A DNA stretch of 34,232 nt from an uncultured Dorea sp. GTDB taxonomy: Bacteria > Bacillota > Clostridia > Lachnospirales > Lachnospiraceae. The position numbers and the translations under genes are program-made. Below the pieces are notes generated by a model. That model was not told the origin of the DNA and searched no databases. It saw only the letters and a list, made by a program, of their open reading frames with translations. The stretch spans positions 1 to 34,232 of the forward strand of contig CAJTRE010000028.1 in the NCBI GenBank assembly GCA_910578495.1, given 5' to 3'. Of the stretch, positions 12,038 through 20,175 are shown in pieces (the first letter of the stretch is position 1; every line of letters begins with the position of its first letter).

Positions 12038-13984
12038 ATGCCAAGAAAAAGAAGAAGTTTTTATAAACGAAAATTTAATAAGGTTATGCAGAAAAAGCTA
12101 GTAATGCTCTTTGTGGCAATTATACTAGCTTTTGTTTTCCTAGTGGGGAGAATTACTTATATTAATGCTGCAAGCGGGGATAAATATACCAAGGTTGTTT
12201 TGGACCAGCAGCAGTATGACAACAGGACGATTTCGTTTAAGCGAGGGGATATTGTAGACCGAAACGGTACAAAGCTTGCTGTCAGTGAACGAATCTATAA
12301 TGTTGTTGTGGACATGAAAGTCATGCTTAGTAAGAAAGAGTATATTGAGCCGACGAAAGAAGTGCTTGAGGGTTGTTTTGAAATCAAGGAAGAAGAGATT
12401 GAAGAGGTAATAGAGAAAAATCCATCCGGAAGATATAATGTCTTAAAACGGGGCATAGATTATGCAACTGCACAGAAGTTTCGGAAGATTGACGAGGATG
12501 ATAAGAAATATCCTTATGTAAAAGGAATCTGGCTGGAGGAAGATTATGTGAGAAAGTATCCTTACAATACACTTGCCAGTGATATAATTGGTTTTACTGT
12601 TGATGGAAATGTAGGAAGTAACGGGCTCGAAGCTTCTTATAACTCGCTTCTCAATGGAACAGACGGAAGAGAGTACGGTTATCAAGATGAGAGCGCTTCC
12701 TTTGAACGGACGGTAAAAGAACCGGAAAACGGGAAGAATATCGTGACAACCATTGACCTGCAAGTACAGTCTATTGTGGAAAAACATATTTTAAAGTTTA
12801 ATAAAGCCCACAAAAACCAGGTCAAACAGGGAGAAGGAAGTCTGGACACTGCCGTTATTGTTATGAATCCGCAAAACGGTGAGATTCTGGCAGAAGCATC
12901 TTATCCGAACTACGATTTGAATCAACCAAGGGAACTTATGAAAGATTATTCGGAGGAAGATCTGGATAATTTGATTTTAGAAGACCTAAAAGAAGATAAA
13001 GAGTATAAGAAATATAAACTTGATACAATCAAGGATTTGGACGAATGTCTGGCTCCGGAAGAACGGGATAAAAAAAGGAGTGAGAAGCGTCTGGAACTTT
13101 TGAATACATTGTGGAAAAATTTCTGTGTATCTGATACTTATGAACCGGGTTCTACGTTTAAGCCATTTACCATAGCGGCTGGTTTTGAACTTGGGAATTT
13201 ACAGGGAAATGAATCCTATAATTGCGGCGGTTTTCTTCATGTAGGAGATCACGATATTCACTGTGTCAACCGGTCGGGACATGGCGGACTATCCTTAAAG
13301 CAGAGTCTGGAAAGTTCCTGTAACGTTGCAATGATGCATATTGGGAAGAAAATAGGAAAGGAAGAGTTTTGCAGGTATCAGAGTCTCTTCGGTTTTGGTG
13401 AGTTGACCGGAATTGACCTTCCAGGAGAAGCGTCGGCAGAAGGGCTTTTGTATACGCCGGAGAATATGGACCCTGCCAGTCTTGCAACCAACTCATTTGG
13501 TCAGAATTTCAACGTGACGATGACGCAGCTTGCCGCCGGATTTTGTTCCCTTATCAACGGTGGAAATTATTACAAACCGCATGTTGTAAAACAGATTCAG
13601 GATGAAAATGGAAATGTAACAGCGAGTAAAGATCCTGTGCTTGTTCGTAGAACTGTTTCGGAAGAAACAAGTAAGATTGTCAAAGACTATATGCTCGGAG
13701 TTGTGGAAGAAGGTACCGGTTCGTCTGCGGCAGTAAAAGGATACGACGTGGGCGGTAAGACAGGTACGGCGGAGAAACACCCTCGTGGAAAGGGGAAATA
13801 TTTGGTATCTTTTATCGGATATGCTCCGCAGGAAAATCCGCAGGTAGTTGTGTACGTGGTAGTCAATGAGCCAAACGATTCTAATCAGGCGAACAGTGGA
13901 TTTGCCACACAGATTGCTTCTGATATTATGAAAGAAATATTCCCGTATCTGGGTGTGGAAAAAGCAGATTCCAAAAAAGAATAG
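12038..13984 (+). CDS. Class B penicillin-binding protein (PBP2/PbpB-type transpeptidase), first copy
   Basis: This enzyme cross-links peptidoglycan peptides, probably at the septum with the neighbouring SEDS protein. The ATG at 12038 is chosen for its AGGTGAG ribosome site, giving 648 residues; an earlier in-frame ATG lies inside ftsL. A membrane anchor is at about residues 20-40 (VMLFVAIILAFVFLVGRI), followed by a dimerisation domain (FKRGDIVDRNGTKLA). The transpeptidase motifs are complete: S372-T-F-K375 in EPGSTFKPF, SSCN (SxN) in LESSCNVAMMHIGK, and K574-T-G in GGKTGTAEK. There is no PASTA domain. An extra charged insert (about residues 300-350, many Glu, Asp and Lys) precedes the active serine. 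It corresponds to pbpB or spoVD of Bacillus; which of the two cannot be decided here. Confidence 0.93.
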   Translation: MPRKRRSFYKRKFNKVMQKKLVMLFVAIILAFVFLVGRITYINAASGDKYTKVVLDQQQYDNRTISFKRGDIVDRNGTKLAVSERIYNVVVDMKVMLSKKEYIEPTKEVLEGCFEIKEEEIEEVIEKNPSGRYNVLKRGIDYATAQKFRKIDEDDKKYPYVKGIWLEEDYVRKYPYNTLASDIIGFTVDGNVGSNGLEASYNSLLNGTDGREYGYQDESASFERTVKEPENGKNIVTTIDLQVQSIVEKHILKFNKAHKNQVKQGEGSLDTAVIVMNPQNGEILAEASYPNYDLNQPRELMKDYSEEDLDNLILEDLKEDKEYKKYKLDTIKDLDECLAPEERDKKRSEKRLELLNTLWKNFCVSDTYEPGSTFKPFTIAAGFELGNLQGNESYNCGGFLHVGDHDIHCVNRSGHGGLSLKQSLESSCNVAMMHIGKKIGKEEFCRYQSLFGFGELTGIDLPGEASAEGLLYTPENMDPASLATNSFGQNFNVTMTQLAAGFCSLINGGNYYKPHVVKQIQDENGNVTASKDPVLVRRTVSEETSKIVKDYMLGVVEEGTGSSAAVKGYDVGGKTGTAEKHPRGKGKYLVSFIGYAPQENPQVVVYVVVNEPNDSNQANSGFATQIASDIMKEIFPYLGVEKADSKKE

Positions 13985-14000
13985 AGCAATTCGGTGAATA

Positions 14001-14050
14001 ACCCCGCGCAGGCTATAATAAATTATTAAAAAGCCTGTGTGGGGTTGTTT
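14001..14050 (+). terminator. Hairpin between the two PBP genes (attenuator or terminator)
   Basis: ACCCCGCGCAGGCT (14001-14014) pairs over 14 positions, two of them G-U, with AGCCTGTGTGGGGT (14032-14045) around a 17-base A/T-rich loop. TGTTTT follows. The GGGG of the right arm is the only ribosome-site-like sequence before the ATG at 14056. Within an operon this is more likely an attenuator or a translation switch than a full stop. Confidence 0.65.
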
Positions 14051-14055
14051 TATTA

Positions 14056-15774
14056 ATGAAGAATAAGACTTTCAATAAGAGGAAAATATTTGTTGTGTTC
14101 GTATGTGCGGTCATTGTCATTTTGGGACTGGTGGGGCGGCTGGTATATCTGATGGTTTTTGATGCAGAATATTATCAGCAGAAAGCAAAGGCGCTGCATG
14201 AGAGGGAACGGGAGATTAAGGCGGCGAGAGGTGAGATTATAGATGTGAATGGAACGATTCTTGCCACTAATAAAACAGTATGTACTATTTCTGTGATTCA
14301 CAGTCAGATTAAGGAGCCGGAACGAGTCGTGACAGAGCTGTCCGGTATTCTTAAAATGGAAGAAGCAGAAGTGCGAAAGAAAGTAGAAAAAGTATCTTCC
14401 ATGGAACGGATTAAGACAAATGTGGATAAGAAGACGGGAGATCAGATTCGCAATTTGGAACTTGAAGGCGTAAAAGTGGATGAGGATTTTAAGCGTTATT
14501 ATCCATACGGAGAGCTGGCGTCTAAAGTGCTTGGATTTACCGGAGGAGATAACCAGGGAATCATCGGCCTGGAAGTAAAATATGAAGATTATCTGAAAGG
14601 GAAAAACGGAACTATTCTAACAACTACAGACGCGCGGGGCGTGGAGCTTGATCAAGTGGCGGAAGACAGAATAGAACCAATCGCAGGAAATACGCTTCAG
14701 ATCAGCTTGGATTATAATATACAAATGTACGCACAGCAGATGGCGGAGAAAGTAATGGAAGAAAAGCAGGCGGAAAAGGTGGCGATTCTTCTTATGAATC
14801 CTCAGAATGGAAAGATTCTTTCAATGGTGAATGTTCCGGAATTCAACTTAAACGATCCATTTACATTAAGTAATGGGGCAGATTCACTGTCTCCGGATGA
14901 GAAACAGGAGGCGCTGAATCAGATGTGGAGAAATGGATGTATCAATGATACCTACGAGCCAGGATCAACATTCAAAATTATTACAGCTTCCGCCTGTCTG
15001 GAAGAAGATGTTGTGAAACTTCAAGATTCTTTTAGCTGTCCGGGATACCGGATGGTGGAAGACCGGAAGATTCGTTGTCATAAAGTGGGCGGTCATGGTG
15101 CTGAAAACTTTGTGGAAGGAATCAGAAACTCCTGTAATCCGGTGTTTATTGATATTGGACTTCGACTCGGCGTGGATAATTTTTATAAATATTTTGATCA
15201 GTTTGGAATGATGGGAAAGACGGGAGTGGATCTTCCAGGGGAAGCAGGAACGATTATGCATAAGAAAGAAAATGTGGGACAGGTGGAGCTCGCCACTATG
15301 AGTTTCGGTCAGTCCTTTCAGGTGACGCCTATGCAGATGGCCGCCACAGTCAGTTCTCTTGTAAATGGAGGAAAGCGCGTAACGCCGCACTTTGGCGTGC
15401 GAGTGACCAACCGGGAGGGAAAAGTGGTAGAGGAGTTTGACTATGGGAAAGGGGAGCGTATCCTGTCGAAAGAAACATCAGAGACTATGCAGGAATTACT
15501 GGAGAGCGTAGTTTCTGAGGGTTCTGGAAAAAACGCATATGTGGAAGGTTACGAGATTGGCGGGAAGACTGCTACTTCCCAGACGCTTCCAAGAAGTGCG
15601 AACAAATACATTTCCTCCTTTATCGGTTTTGCTCCGGCGGACAATCCTCAGATTCTTGGAATGTGTGTAATCTATGATCCAAAAGGGATATACTATGGAG
15701 GAACGATAGCGGCCCCGGTGATTGGAGACATCTTTCAAAATATATTTCCCTATCTTGGCATTGAAAAAGAATAG
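14056..15774 (+). CDS. Class B penicillin-binding protein, second copy (SpoVD-like), with KTA in place of KTG
   Basis: The 572-residue protein has a membrane anchor at about 10-32 (IFVVFVCAVIVILGLVGRLV), a dimerisation domain (AARGEIIDVNGTILATNKT) and a transpeptidase domain. The active-site SxxK is S304-T-F-K307 in EPGSTFKII. The SxN region reads NSCNPVFIDIGLRLG. The third motif reads K504-T-A-T instead of K-T-G. It lacks a PASTA domain, which Bacillus SpoVD has. Tandem class B PBPs before mraY match the Bacillus pbpB-spoVD order, so a sporulation-septum or cortex role is plausible. The ribosome site is weak and buried in a hairpin. The family call is firm; the SpoVD equivalence is inference from position. 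Confidence 0.88.
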   Translation: MKNKTFNKRKIFVVFVCAVIVILGLVGRLVYLMVFDAEYYQQKAKALHEREREIKAARGEIIDVNGTILATNKTVCTISVIHSQIKEPERVVTELSGILKMEEAEVRKKVEKVSSMERIKTNVDKKTGDQIRNLELEGVKVDEDFKRYYPYGELASKVLGFTGGDNQGIIGLEVKYEDYLKGKNGTILTTTDARGVELDQVAEDRIEPIAGNTLQISLDYNIQMYAQQMAEKVMEEKQAEKVAILLMNPQNGKILSMVNVPEFNLNDPFTLSNGADSLSPDEKQEALNQMWRNGCINDTYEPGSTFKIITASACLEEDVVKLQDSFSCPGYRMVEDRKIRCHKVGGHGAENFVEGIRNSCNPVFIDIGLRLGVDNFYKYFDQFGMMGKTGVDLPGEAGTIMHKKENVGQVELATMSFGQSFQVTPMQMAATVSSLVNGGKRVTPHFGVRVTNREGKVVEEFDYGKGERILSKETSETMQELLESVVSEGSGKNAYVEGYEIGGKTATSQTLPRSANKYISSFIGFAPADNPQILGMCVIYDPKGIYYGGTIAAPVIGDIFQNIFPYLGIEKE

Positions 15775-15838
15775 GAAATGAAGTATACTATGTAAGGTTA
15801 AAAGTAAGAAGCTAATGAGAAAGAGTAAGAGGTGGATT

Positions 15839-16795
15839 ATGAATTATACAGTATTTGTTCCGGTATTGATTTCCTTTGTGCTGAGTGTGATTATGGGGCC
15901 GGTGGTGATTCCGATTCTCAGAAAACTGAAGATGGGGCAGACCGAAAGAGTGGAGGGTGTGCAGTCACATCTTAAGAAAGCAGGAACTCCGACTATGGGA
16001 GGCGTGATCATCCTGTTAAGTGTGGTTGTGACTTCTGTGTTTTATATTAAAGACTATCCAAAGATTATCCCAATCCTGTTTGTGACATTGGGCTTTGGAC
16101 TGATCGGATTTCTGGATGATTATTTGAAAGTTGTCATGAAACGTTCTGACGGACTGTATCCGAAACAGAAGATGGCGCTTCAGATCGTAGTGACAGCAAT
16201 TTTTGCTTTCTATATTGTAAAATTTACAGACGTATCTTTGACAATGTTACTTCCATTCTCCGGCGGAAAGTATCTGGATATTGGATGGCTTGCGATCGGG
16301 CTGATGTTTTTCGCTGTGATCGGAACGGTGAACGGCGTAAATTTTACAGATGGTCTGGACGGTCTTGCTTCTAGTGTGACGGTTCTTGTGGCAACGTTCT
16401 TTACAGTTGTGGCGGTCGGAACAAAGAGCGGCATTGAGCCGGTAACTTGTGCGGTTGTGGGAGCGCTGCTTGGATTCTTGTTATTTAATGTATATCCGGC
16501 AAGTGTATTTATGGGAGATACAGGTTCTCTGGCGCTTGGAGGGTTTGTGGCATCCACAGCATATATGCTTCAGATGCCGATCTTTATTTTGATTGTAGGA
16601 CTCATTTATCTGGTAGAAGTATTATCGGTCATGATACAGGTGACTTATTTTAAGAAGACCGGAGGAAAACGTATCTTTAAGATGGCGCCAATTCATCATC
16701 ACTTTGAGCTTTGCGGATGGTCTGAGACAAGAGTGGTTGCAGTATTTTCAATTATTACAGCGATTTTGTGTTTGATTGCGCTGATGGCAATGTAG
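15839..16795 (+). CDS. mraY: Phospho-N-acetylmuramoyl-pentapeptide transferase MraY
   Basis: MraY moves phospho-MurNAc-pentapeptide from UDP to undecaprenyl phosphate, forming lipid I at the membrane. The start at 15839 is preferred because AGAGGTGG precedes it; an in-frame ATG at 15815 has only a weak site. The 318 residues form about ten membrane segments. Signatures are GTPTMGGVIILLS, FGLIGFLDDYLKV (Asp pair), VNFTDGLDGLASSV (nucleotide-binding loop), and MAPIHHHFELCGWSETRVV near the C-terminus (the histidine loop). It follows the second PBP and precedes murD; the murE and murF genes often found here are absent. All catalytic motifs are intact. Confidence 0.96.
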   Translation: MNYTVFVPVLISFVLSVIMGPVVIPILRKLKMGQTERVEGVQSHLKKAGTPTMGGVIILLSVVVTSVFYIKDYPKIIPILFVTLGFGLIGFLDDYLKVVMKRSDGLYPKQKMALQIVVTAIFAFYIVKFTDVSLTMLLPFSGGKYLDIGWLAIGLMFFAVIGTVNGVNFTDGLDGLASSVTVLVATFFTVVAVGTKSGIEPVTCAVVGALLGFLLFNVYPASVFMGDTGSLALGGFVASTAYMLQMPIFILIVGLIYLVEVLSVMIQVTYFKKTGGKRIFKMAPIHHHFELCGWSETRVVAVFSIITAILCLIALMAM

Positions 16796-16805
16796 GAGGA
16801 AACTT

Positions 16806-18158
16806 ATGGAAGTTACAGGAAAGAAATCACTGGTTTTTGGTTCCGGTATCAGTGGAATCGGGGCAGTGAAATTGCTGGAAAATCATGGGGCAGATGTTGT
16901 ACTTTATGATGGGAATGATAAATTAGAAGAAAGCGTCCTAAGAGAGCAGCTCGGAGAGATGTCGAGGGCACATATCGTACTTGGGGAATTCCCGGATGAA
17001 ATGCTGGAAGCATTGGAACTTGTGGTTTTAAGTCCGGGAGTGCCGGCGGATCTTCCAATAATAGAGAAAATGCGGGTAAAAGGTATGGAAGTAATCGGAG
17101 AGGTAGAGCTTGCATATGCGTTTGGTAAGGGAGATGTGCTTGCCATTACTGGAACGAACGGAAAGACGACTACGACATCGTTATTGGGCGAGATTATGAA
17201 AGCGCACCAGAAGGAAGTCTTTGTTGTTGGCAATATTGGAAATCCTTATACGGTTGCTGTGGGAAATATGACGGATGCCTCTGTGGCTGTTGCGGAGATG
17301 AGCAGCTTTCAGTTGGAGAGTATTGTGACGTTTCGTCCGAAAGTGAGTGCAATTCTTAATTTTACGCCGGATCATCTGAATCGTCATCATACGATGGAGG
17401 CTTATGTTGCCGCTAAGAAAAATATCGCTATGAATCAGGCGGAAACCGACTGGTGTGTGCTTAATTATGAGGATGACCGGACGAGAGAATTTGGAAAAGA
17501 AGTAAAATCTCAGGTTCTATATTTCAGCAGCCGGCGTAAACTAGAAAGAGGAATCTACTTAGAGGATGGTAAGATCATCTATAAGAATCCGGTTGAGACG
17601 GTTATCTGCAGCACAGATGAATTGCAGGTTTTGGGGGTTCACAACTATGAAAATGTAATGGTGGCCGTAGCGATGGCGGCGGTATACGCGGTGCCTATAG
17701 AGACAATCCGAAAAGCAGTGCTTGCATTTAAAGGTGTGGAACACCGGATTGAATATGTGGCGGAGAAAAACGGCGTTGCATATTATAACGATTCCAAAGG
17801 GACGAATCCGGATGCGGCGATTAAAGGCATACAGGCGATGAATCGTAAGACAGTGCTGATCGGCGGCGGATATGATAAGGATTCCGAATATACAGAGTGG
17901 ATTGAGTCATTTGACGGTAAAGTGAAAAAGTTGATTCTAATCGGGGCGACCAAAGAGAAGATTGCAAGGAACGCAGAGAAATGCGGTTTCCATGACTATA
18001 CATTTGCCGATACCTTTGAGGAAGCAGTACTCCTTGCGGCAAAGACAGCCCAAAGCGGGGAGGCAGTGCTTCTGTCGCCGGCATGTGCAAGCTGGGGGAT
18101 GTTCCCGAATTATGAAGTACGTGGAGAGAAGTTTAAAGAGATTGTAAATTCCTTATAA
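16806..18158 (+). CDS. murD: UDP-N-acetylmuramoylalanine--D-glutamate ligase MurD
   Basis: MurD adds D-glutamate to UDP-MurNAc-L-Ala with ATP hydrolysis in the cytoplasm. The 450-residue protein has the N-terminal nucleotide-sugar domain (KKSLVFGSGISGIGAVKLL), the ATP-binding loop ITGTNGKTTTTSLL (residues 114-127), VAEMSSFQLESI, FTPDHLNRHHTMEAY, a central EHRIEYVAEKNGVAYYNDSK block and the C-terminal domain with LLSPACASWGMFPNYEVRG. These are the diagnostic Mur-ligase blocks; DHLNRH fits MurD. AGGAGG lies 5 bases before the ATG, 10 bases after the mraY stop. It is followed by a SEDS gene after 15 bases or fewer, as in Bacillus murD-spoVE. Confidence 0.97.
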   Translation: MEVTGKKSLVFGSGISGIGAVKLLENHGADVVLYDGNDKLEESVLREQLGEMSRAHIVLGEFPDEMLEALELVVLSPGVPADLPIIEKMRVKGMEVIGEVELAYAFGKGDVLAITGTNGKTTTTSLLGEIMKAHQKEVFVVGNIGNPYTVAVGNMTDASVAVAEMSSFQLESIVTFRPKVSAILNFTPDHLNRHHTMEAYVAAKKNIAMNQAETDWCVLNYEDDRTREFGKEVKSQVLYFSSRRKLERGIYLEDGKIIYKNPVETVICSTDELQVLGVHNYENVMVAVAMAAVYAVPIETIRKAVLAFKGVEHRIEYVAEKNGVAYYNDSKGTNPDAAIKGIQAMNRKTVLIGGGYDKDSEYTEWIESFDGKVKKLILIGATKEKIARNAEKCGFHDYTFADTFEEAVLLAAKTAQSGEAVLLSPACASWGMFPNYEVRGEKFKEIVNSL

Positions 18159-18173
18159 GGAGTGCATGACAGA

Positions 18174-19268
18174 TTGACACCTACAAAGTCGAAAAACAGG
18201 AAGTATGATTATACGCTTCTGACCGCGTTGTTTATGCTGATGATTATGGGACTTATTATCCTGTATAGTACCAGCGCATATAATGGAGAAGTAAAATTTC
18301 ACGATTCCTTTTATTACCTGAAGAAACAGGCGTTTGCCACCTGTCTTGGAATTGTGGGTATGTTTGTGATTGCTAATATGGACTATCATATATGGAAGAA
18401 TTTTGCTCTGCTTGGATATTTTACGGCGATTCTTTTGTCCATTGCGGTCATATTCGTAGGAGATGAGTACAATGGGTCCAAAAGATGGTTGTCTTTGGGC
18501 CCGTTATCTTTTCAGCCGTCCGAATTTTCCAAGGTTGCGATCATATTGTTTCTGGCATGGGTTGTAAGCAGAAATGTGAAAGAGATGGGGAAACTACGGA
18601 CGCTTATTAAGATTATGGTAATGATTCTGCCAATTGTAGGTCTGGTGGGAGCCAGCAATTTAAGTACCGCTATTATCATTCTTGGGATTGGTGTTATTCT
18701 TGTGTTTGTGGCAAGTCCCAAGTATGCGCAGTTTCTAGTGATGGGGGCGGCAGGTGTAGGATTTATGACGATTTTTCTGGCGCTTGAAAGCTACCGTTTG
18801 GAACGTCTGGAGATCTGGCGGAACCCGGAGAACTTCGAGAAAGGTTATCAGACGCTGCAGGGACTTTATGCCATTGGTTCCGGAGGGCTCTTTGGCCGGG
18901 GGCTTGGCGAAAGCGTACAGAAATTAGGATTCGTTCCGGAGGCTCAAAACGATATGATTTTTTCCATTATCTGTGAGGAATTGGGGCTTTTCGGCGCTGG
19001 CTTTATCTTGATCTTATTTTTGATTTTGATCTGGCGTTTTTTTGTAATAGCAACCCATGCAAAAGATTTGTTTGGAGCGCTTATCGCCTCTGGAGCAATG
19101 GCGCACATGATGATACAGGTCATTTTAAATATTGCGGTTGTGACCAATACCATTCCGAATACCGGAATCACACTTCCCTTTATCAGCTATGGTGGAACAT
19201 CTGTCGTATTTCTACTGGCAGAAATGGGGCTTGTACTAAGTGTGTCAAAAGTGGTATACTTTCGGTAA
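18174..19268 (+). CDS. ftsW: SEDS peptidoglycan polymerase FtsW/SpoVE, dcw-cluster copy
   Basis: This membrane polymerase acts on lipid II at the septum with a class B PBP. A TTG at 18174 is taken as start because AAGGAG lies 10 bases upstream. An in-frame GTG at 18162 overlaps that ribosome site and is less likely. The product has about 364 residues and some ten membrane segments. Signatures are LYSTSAYNGEVKFHDS, SFQPSEFSKVAIILFLAW, YQTLQGLYAIGSGGLFGRGL, PEAQNDMIFSIICEELGLF and IPNTGITLPFISYGGTSVV. It is closely related to the copy at 7386. Its place after murD matches spoVE in Bacillus; in other bacteria the same place is held by ftsW. The next gene, divIB, follows after 27 bases. Confidence 0.92.
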   Translation: MTPTKSKNRKYDYTLLTALFMLMIMGLIILYSTSAYNGEVKFHDSFYYLKKQAFATCLGIVGMFVIANMDYHIWKNFALLGYFTAILLSIAVIFVGDEYNGSKRWLSLGPLSFQPSEFSKVAIILFLAWVVSRNVKEMGKLRTLIKIMVMILPIVGLVGASNLSTAIIILGIGVILVFVASPKYAQFLVMGAAGVGFMTIFLALESYRLERLEIWRNPENFEKGYQTLQGLYAIGSGGLFGRGLGESVQKLGFVPEAQNDMIFSIICEELGLFGAGFILILFLILIWRFFVIATHAKDLFGALIASGAMAHMMIQVILNIAVVTNTIPNTGITLPFISYGGTSVVFLLAEMGLVLSVSKVVYFR

Positions 19269-19295
19269 CCTGATATTATATGAGGAGGAACATAC

Positions 19296-20030
19296 ATGAA
19301 GAAGAGCAGAAAGAAGAAAGCACATAAGATTTATGCGTTTTTTGTACTTATGCTGGGCGTTTTAATAATTATAATTGCCATACTTTTATTGTTCCATATT
19401 CAGAGAATAGAGATAAGAGGCAATGATTACTGTACAGACCAGGAGGTATTGGAACTTGTAAAAAACGATAAGTTTTCTGATAATTCGTTATATATCCTTG
19501 GAAAATATGCCATTGGGAAAGGGGATACGCTGCCTTGTCTGGATGAATTGAAGGTCAGTTTGAAAGCGCCATGGCATATAAGAATCACTGTGAAAGAGAA
19601 ACAAATTGTAGGATGTATATACGATAAGAAAGATTATAGCTATTTTGACAAAGAAGGCCTGGTTGTTGAGAAACGCAAAAATCCCATAAGCGGAGTCCCG
19701 TATGTGGAGGGAATTAAAGTAAATAAAGTGGAAGAGTATGGGCGCCTGAAAGGAAAAGAGGCAGGAATTTTTGAAGAAGTTCTGGAGACAACGCAGGGAC
19801 TTAAAAAATATGATCTCTCTGCAAAAAAGATTGTATATAAAAAAGAAAATATATATGTATACATAAAAAATATACGTGTAAACCTCGGAAATAACGTAAC
19901 TTCGGTGAAAATAGCGCAGATTGCGCCGATTTTGGAAGAGCTTGGAGATAAGAGCGGAACGCTTCATCTGGAGAAATATTCGGAGGAACAGGATACGGTT
20001 GCATTCAAGGTAGAGAAAATTACAAAATAA
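19296..20030 (+). CDS. Cell division protein DivIB/FtsQ-like
   Basis: The 244-residue bitopic protein has a basic N-terminus (KKSRKKKAHK), one membrane segment at about residues 13-35 (FFVLMLGVLIIIIAILLLF) and an external POTRA-type domain beginning HIQRIEIRGNDYCTDQEVLE. Next comes the beta domain with APWHIRITVKEKQIVGCIY and YSYFDKEGLVVEKRK. That order is standard for FtsQ/DivIB, which bridges FtsL and DivIC at the division site. AGGAGGA lies 7 bases before the ATG. It is the last gene of the dcw transcript here. Sequence conservation of the family is low, so the call rests on topology, the POTRA-like motif and location. Confidence 0.88.
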   Translation: MKKSRKKKAHKIYAFFVLMLGVLIIIIAILLLFHIQRIEIRGNDYCTDQEVLELVKNDKFSDNSLYILGKYAIGKGDTLPCLDELKVSLKAPWHIRITVKEKQIVGCIYDKKDYSYFDKEGLVVEKRKNPISGVPYVEGIKVNKVEEYGRLKGKEAGIFEEVLETTQGLKKYDLSAKKIVYKKENIYVYIKNIRVNLGNNVTSVKIAQIAPILEELGDKSGTLHLEKYSEEQDTVAFKVEKITK

Positions 20031-20054
20031 AATTGAGAAAATTCAGTAATTCTA

Positions 20055-20083
20055 TTGATATTTTATACAAAAGCTTATATTAT
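20055..20083 (+). promoter_or_regulatory. Sigma-A-type promoter of ftsZ
   Basis: TTGATA (20055-20060), a 17-base spacer and TATTAT (20078-20083). The predicted start, near 20090, leaves a leader of about 85 bases before the TTG start of ftsZ, so ftsZ can be expressed apart from the dcw operon. Confidence 0.6.
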
Positions 20084-20175
20084 ATAGTATATATGGCAAA
20101 CTGTACTTTTATATGCGATGCTTTATGTATGGGATGTATAATATATATATTGAGGAAACAAAGGAGGAGAAACCC

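Noticed and set aside
20113..20175. ATG start 21 codons upstream of the chosen ftsZ start
   Set aside because: The added residues are unlike FtsZ N-termini, and AAGGAGGAG directly precedes the TTG at 20176.
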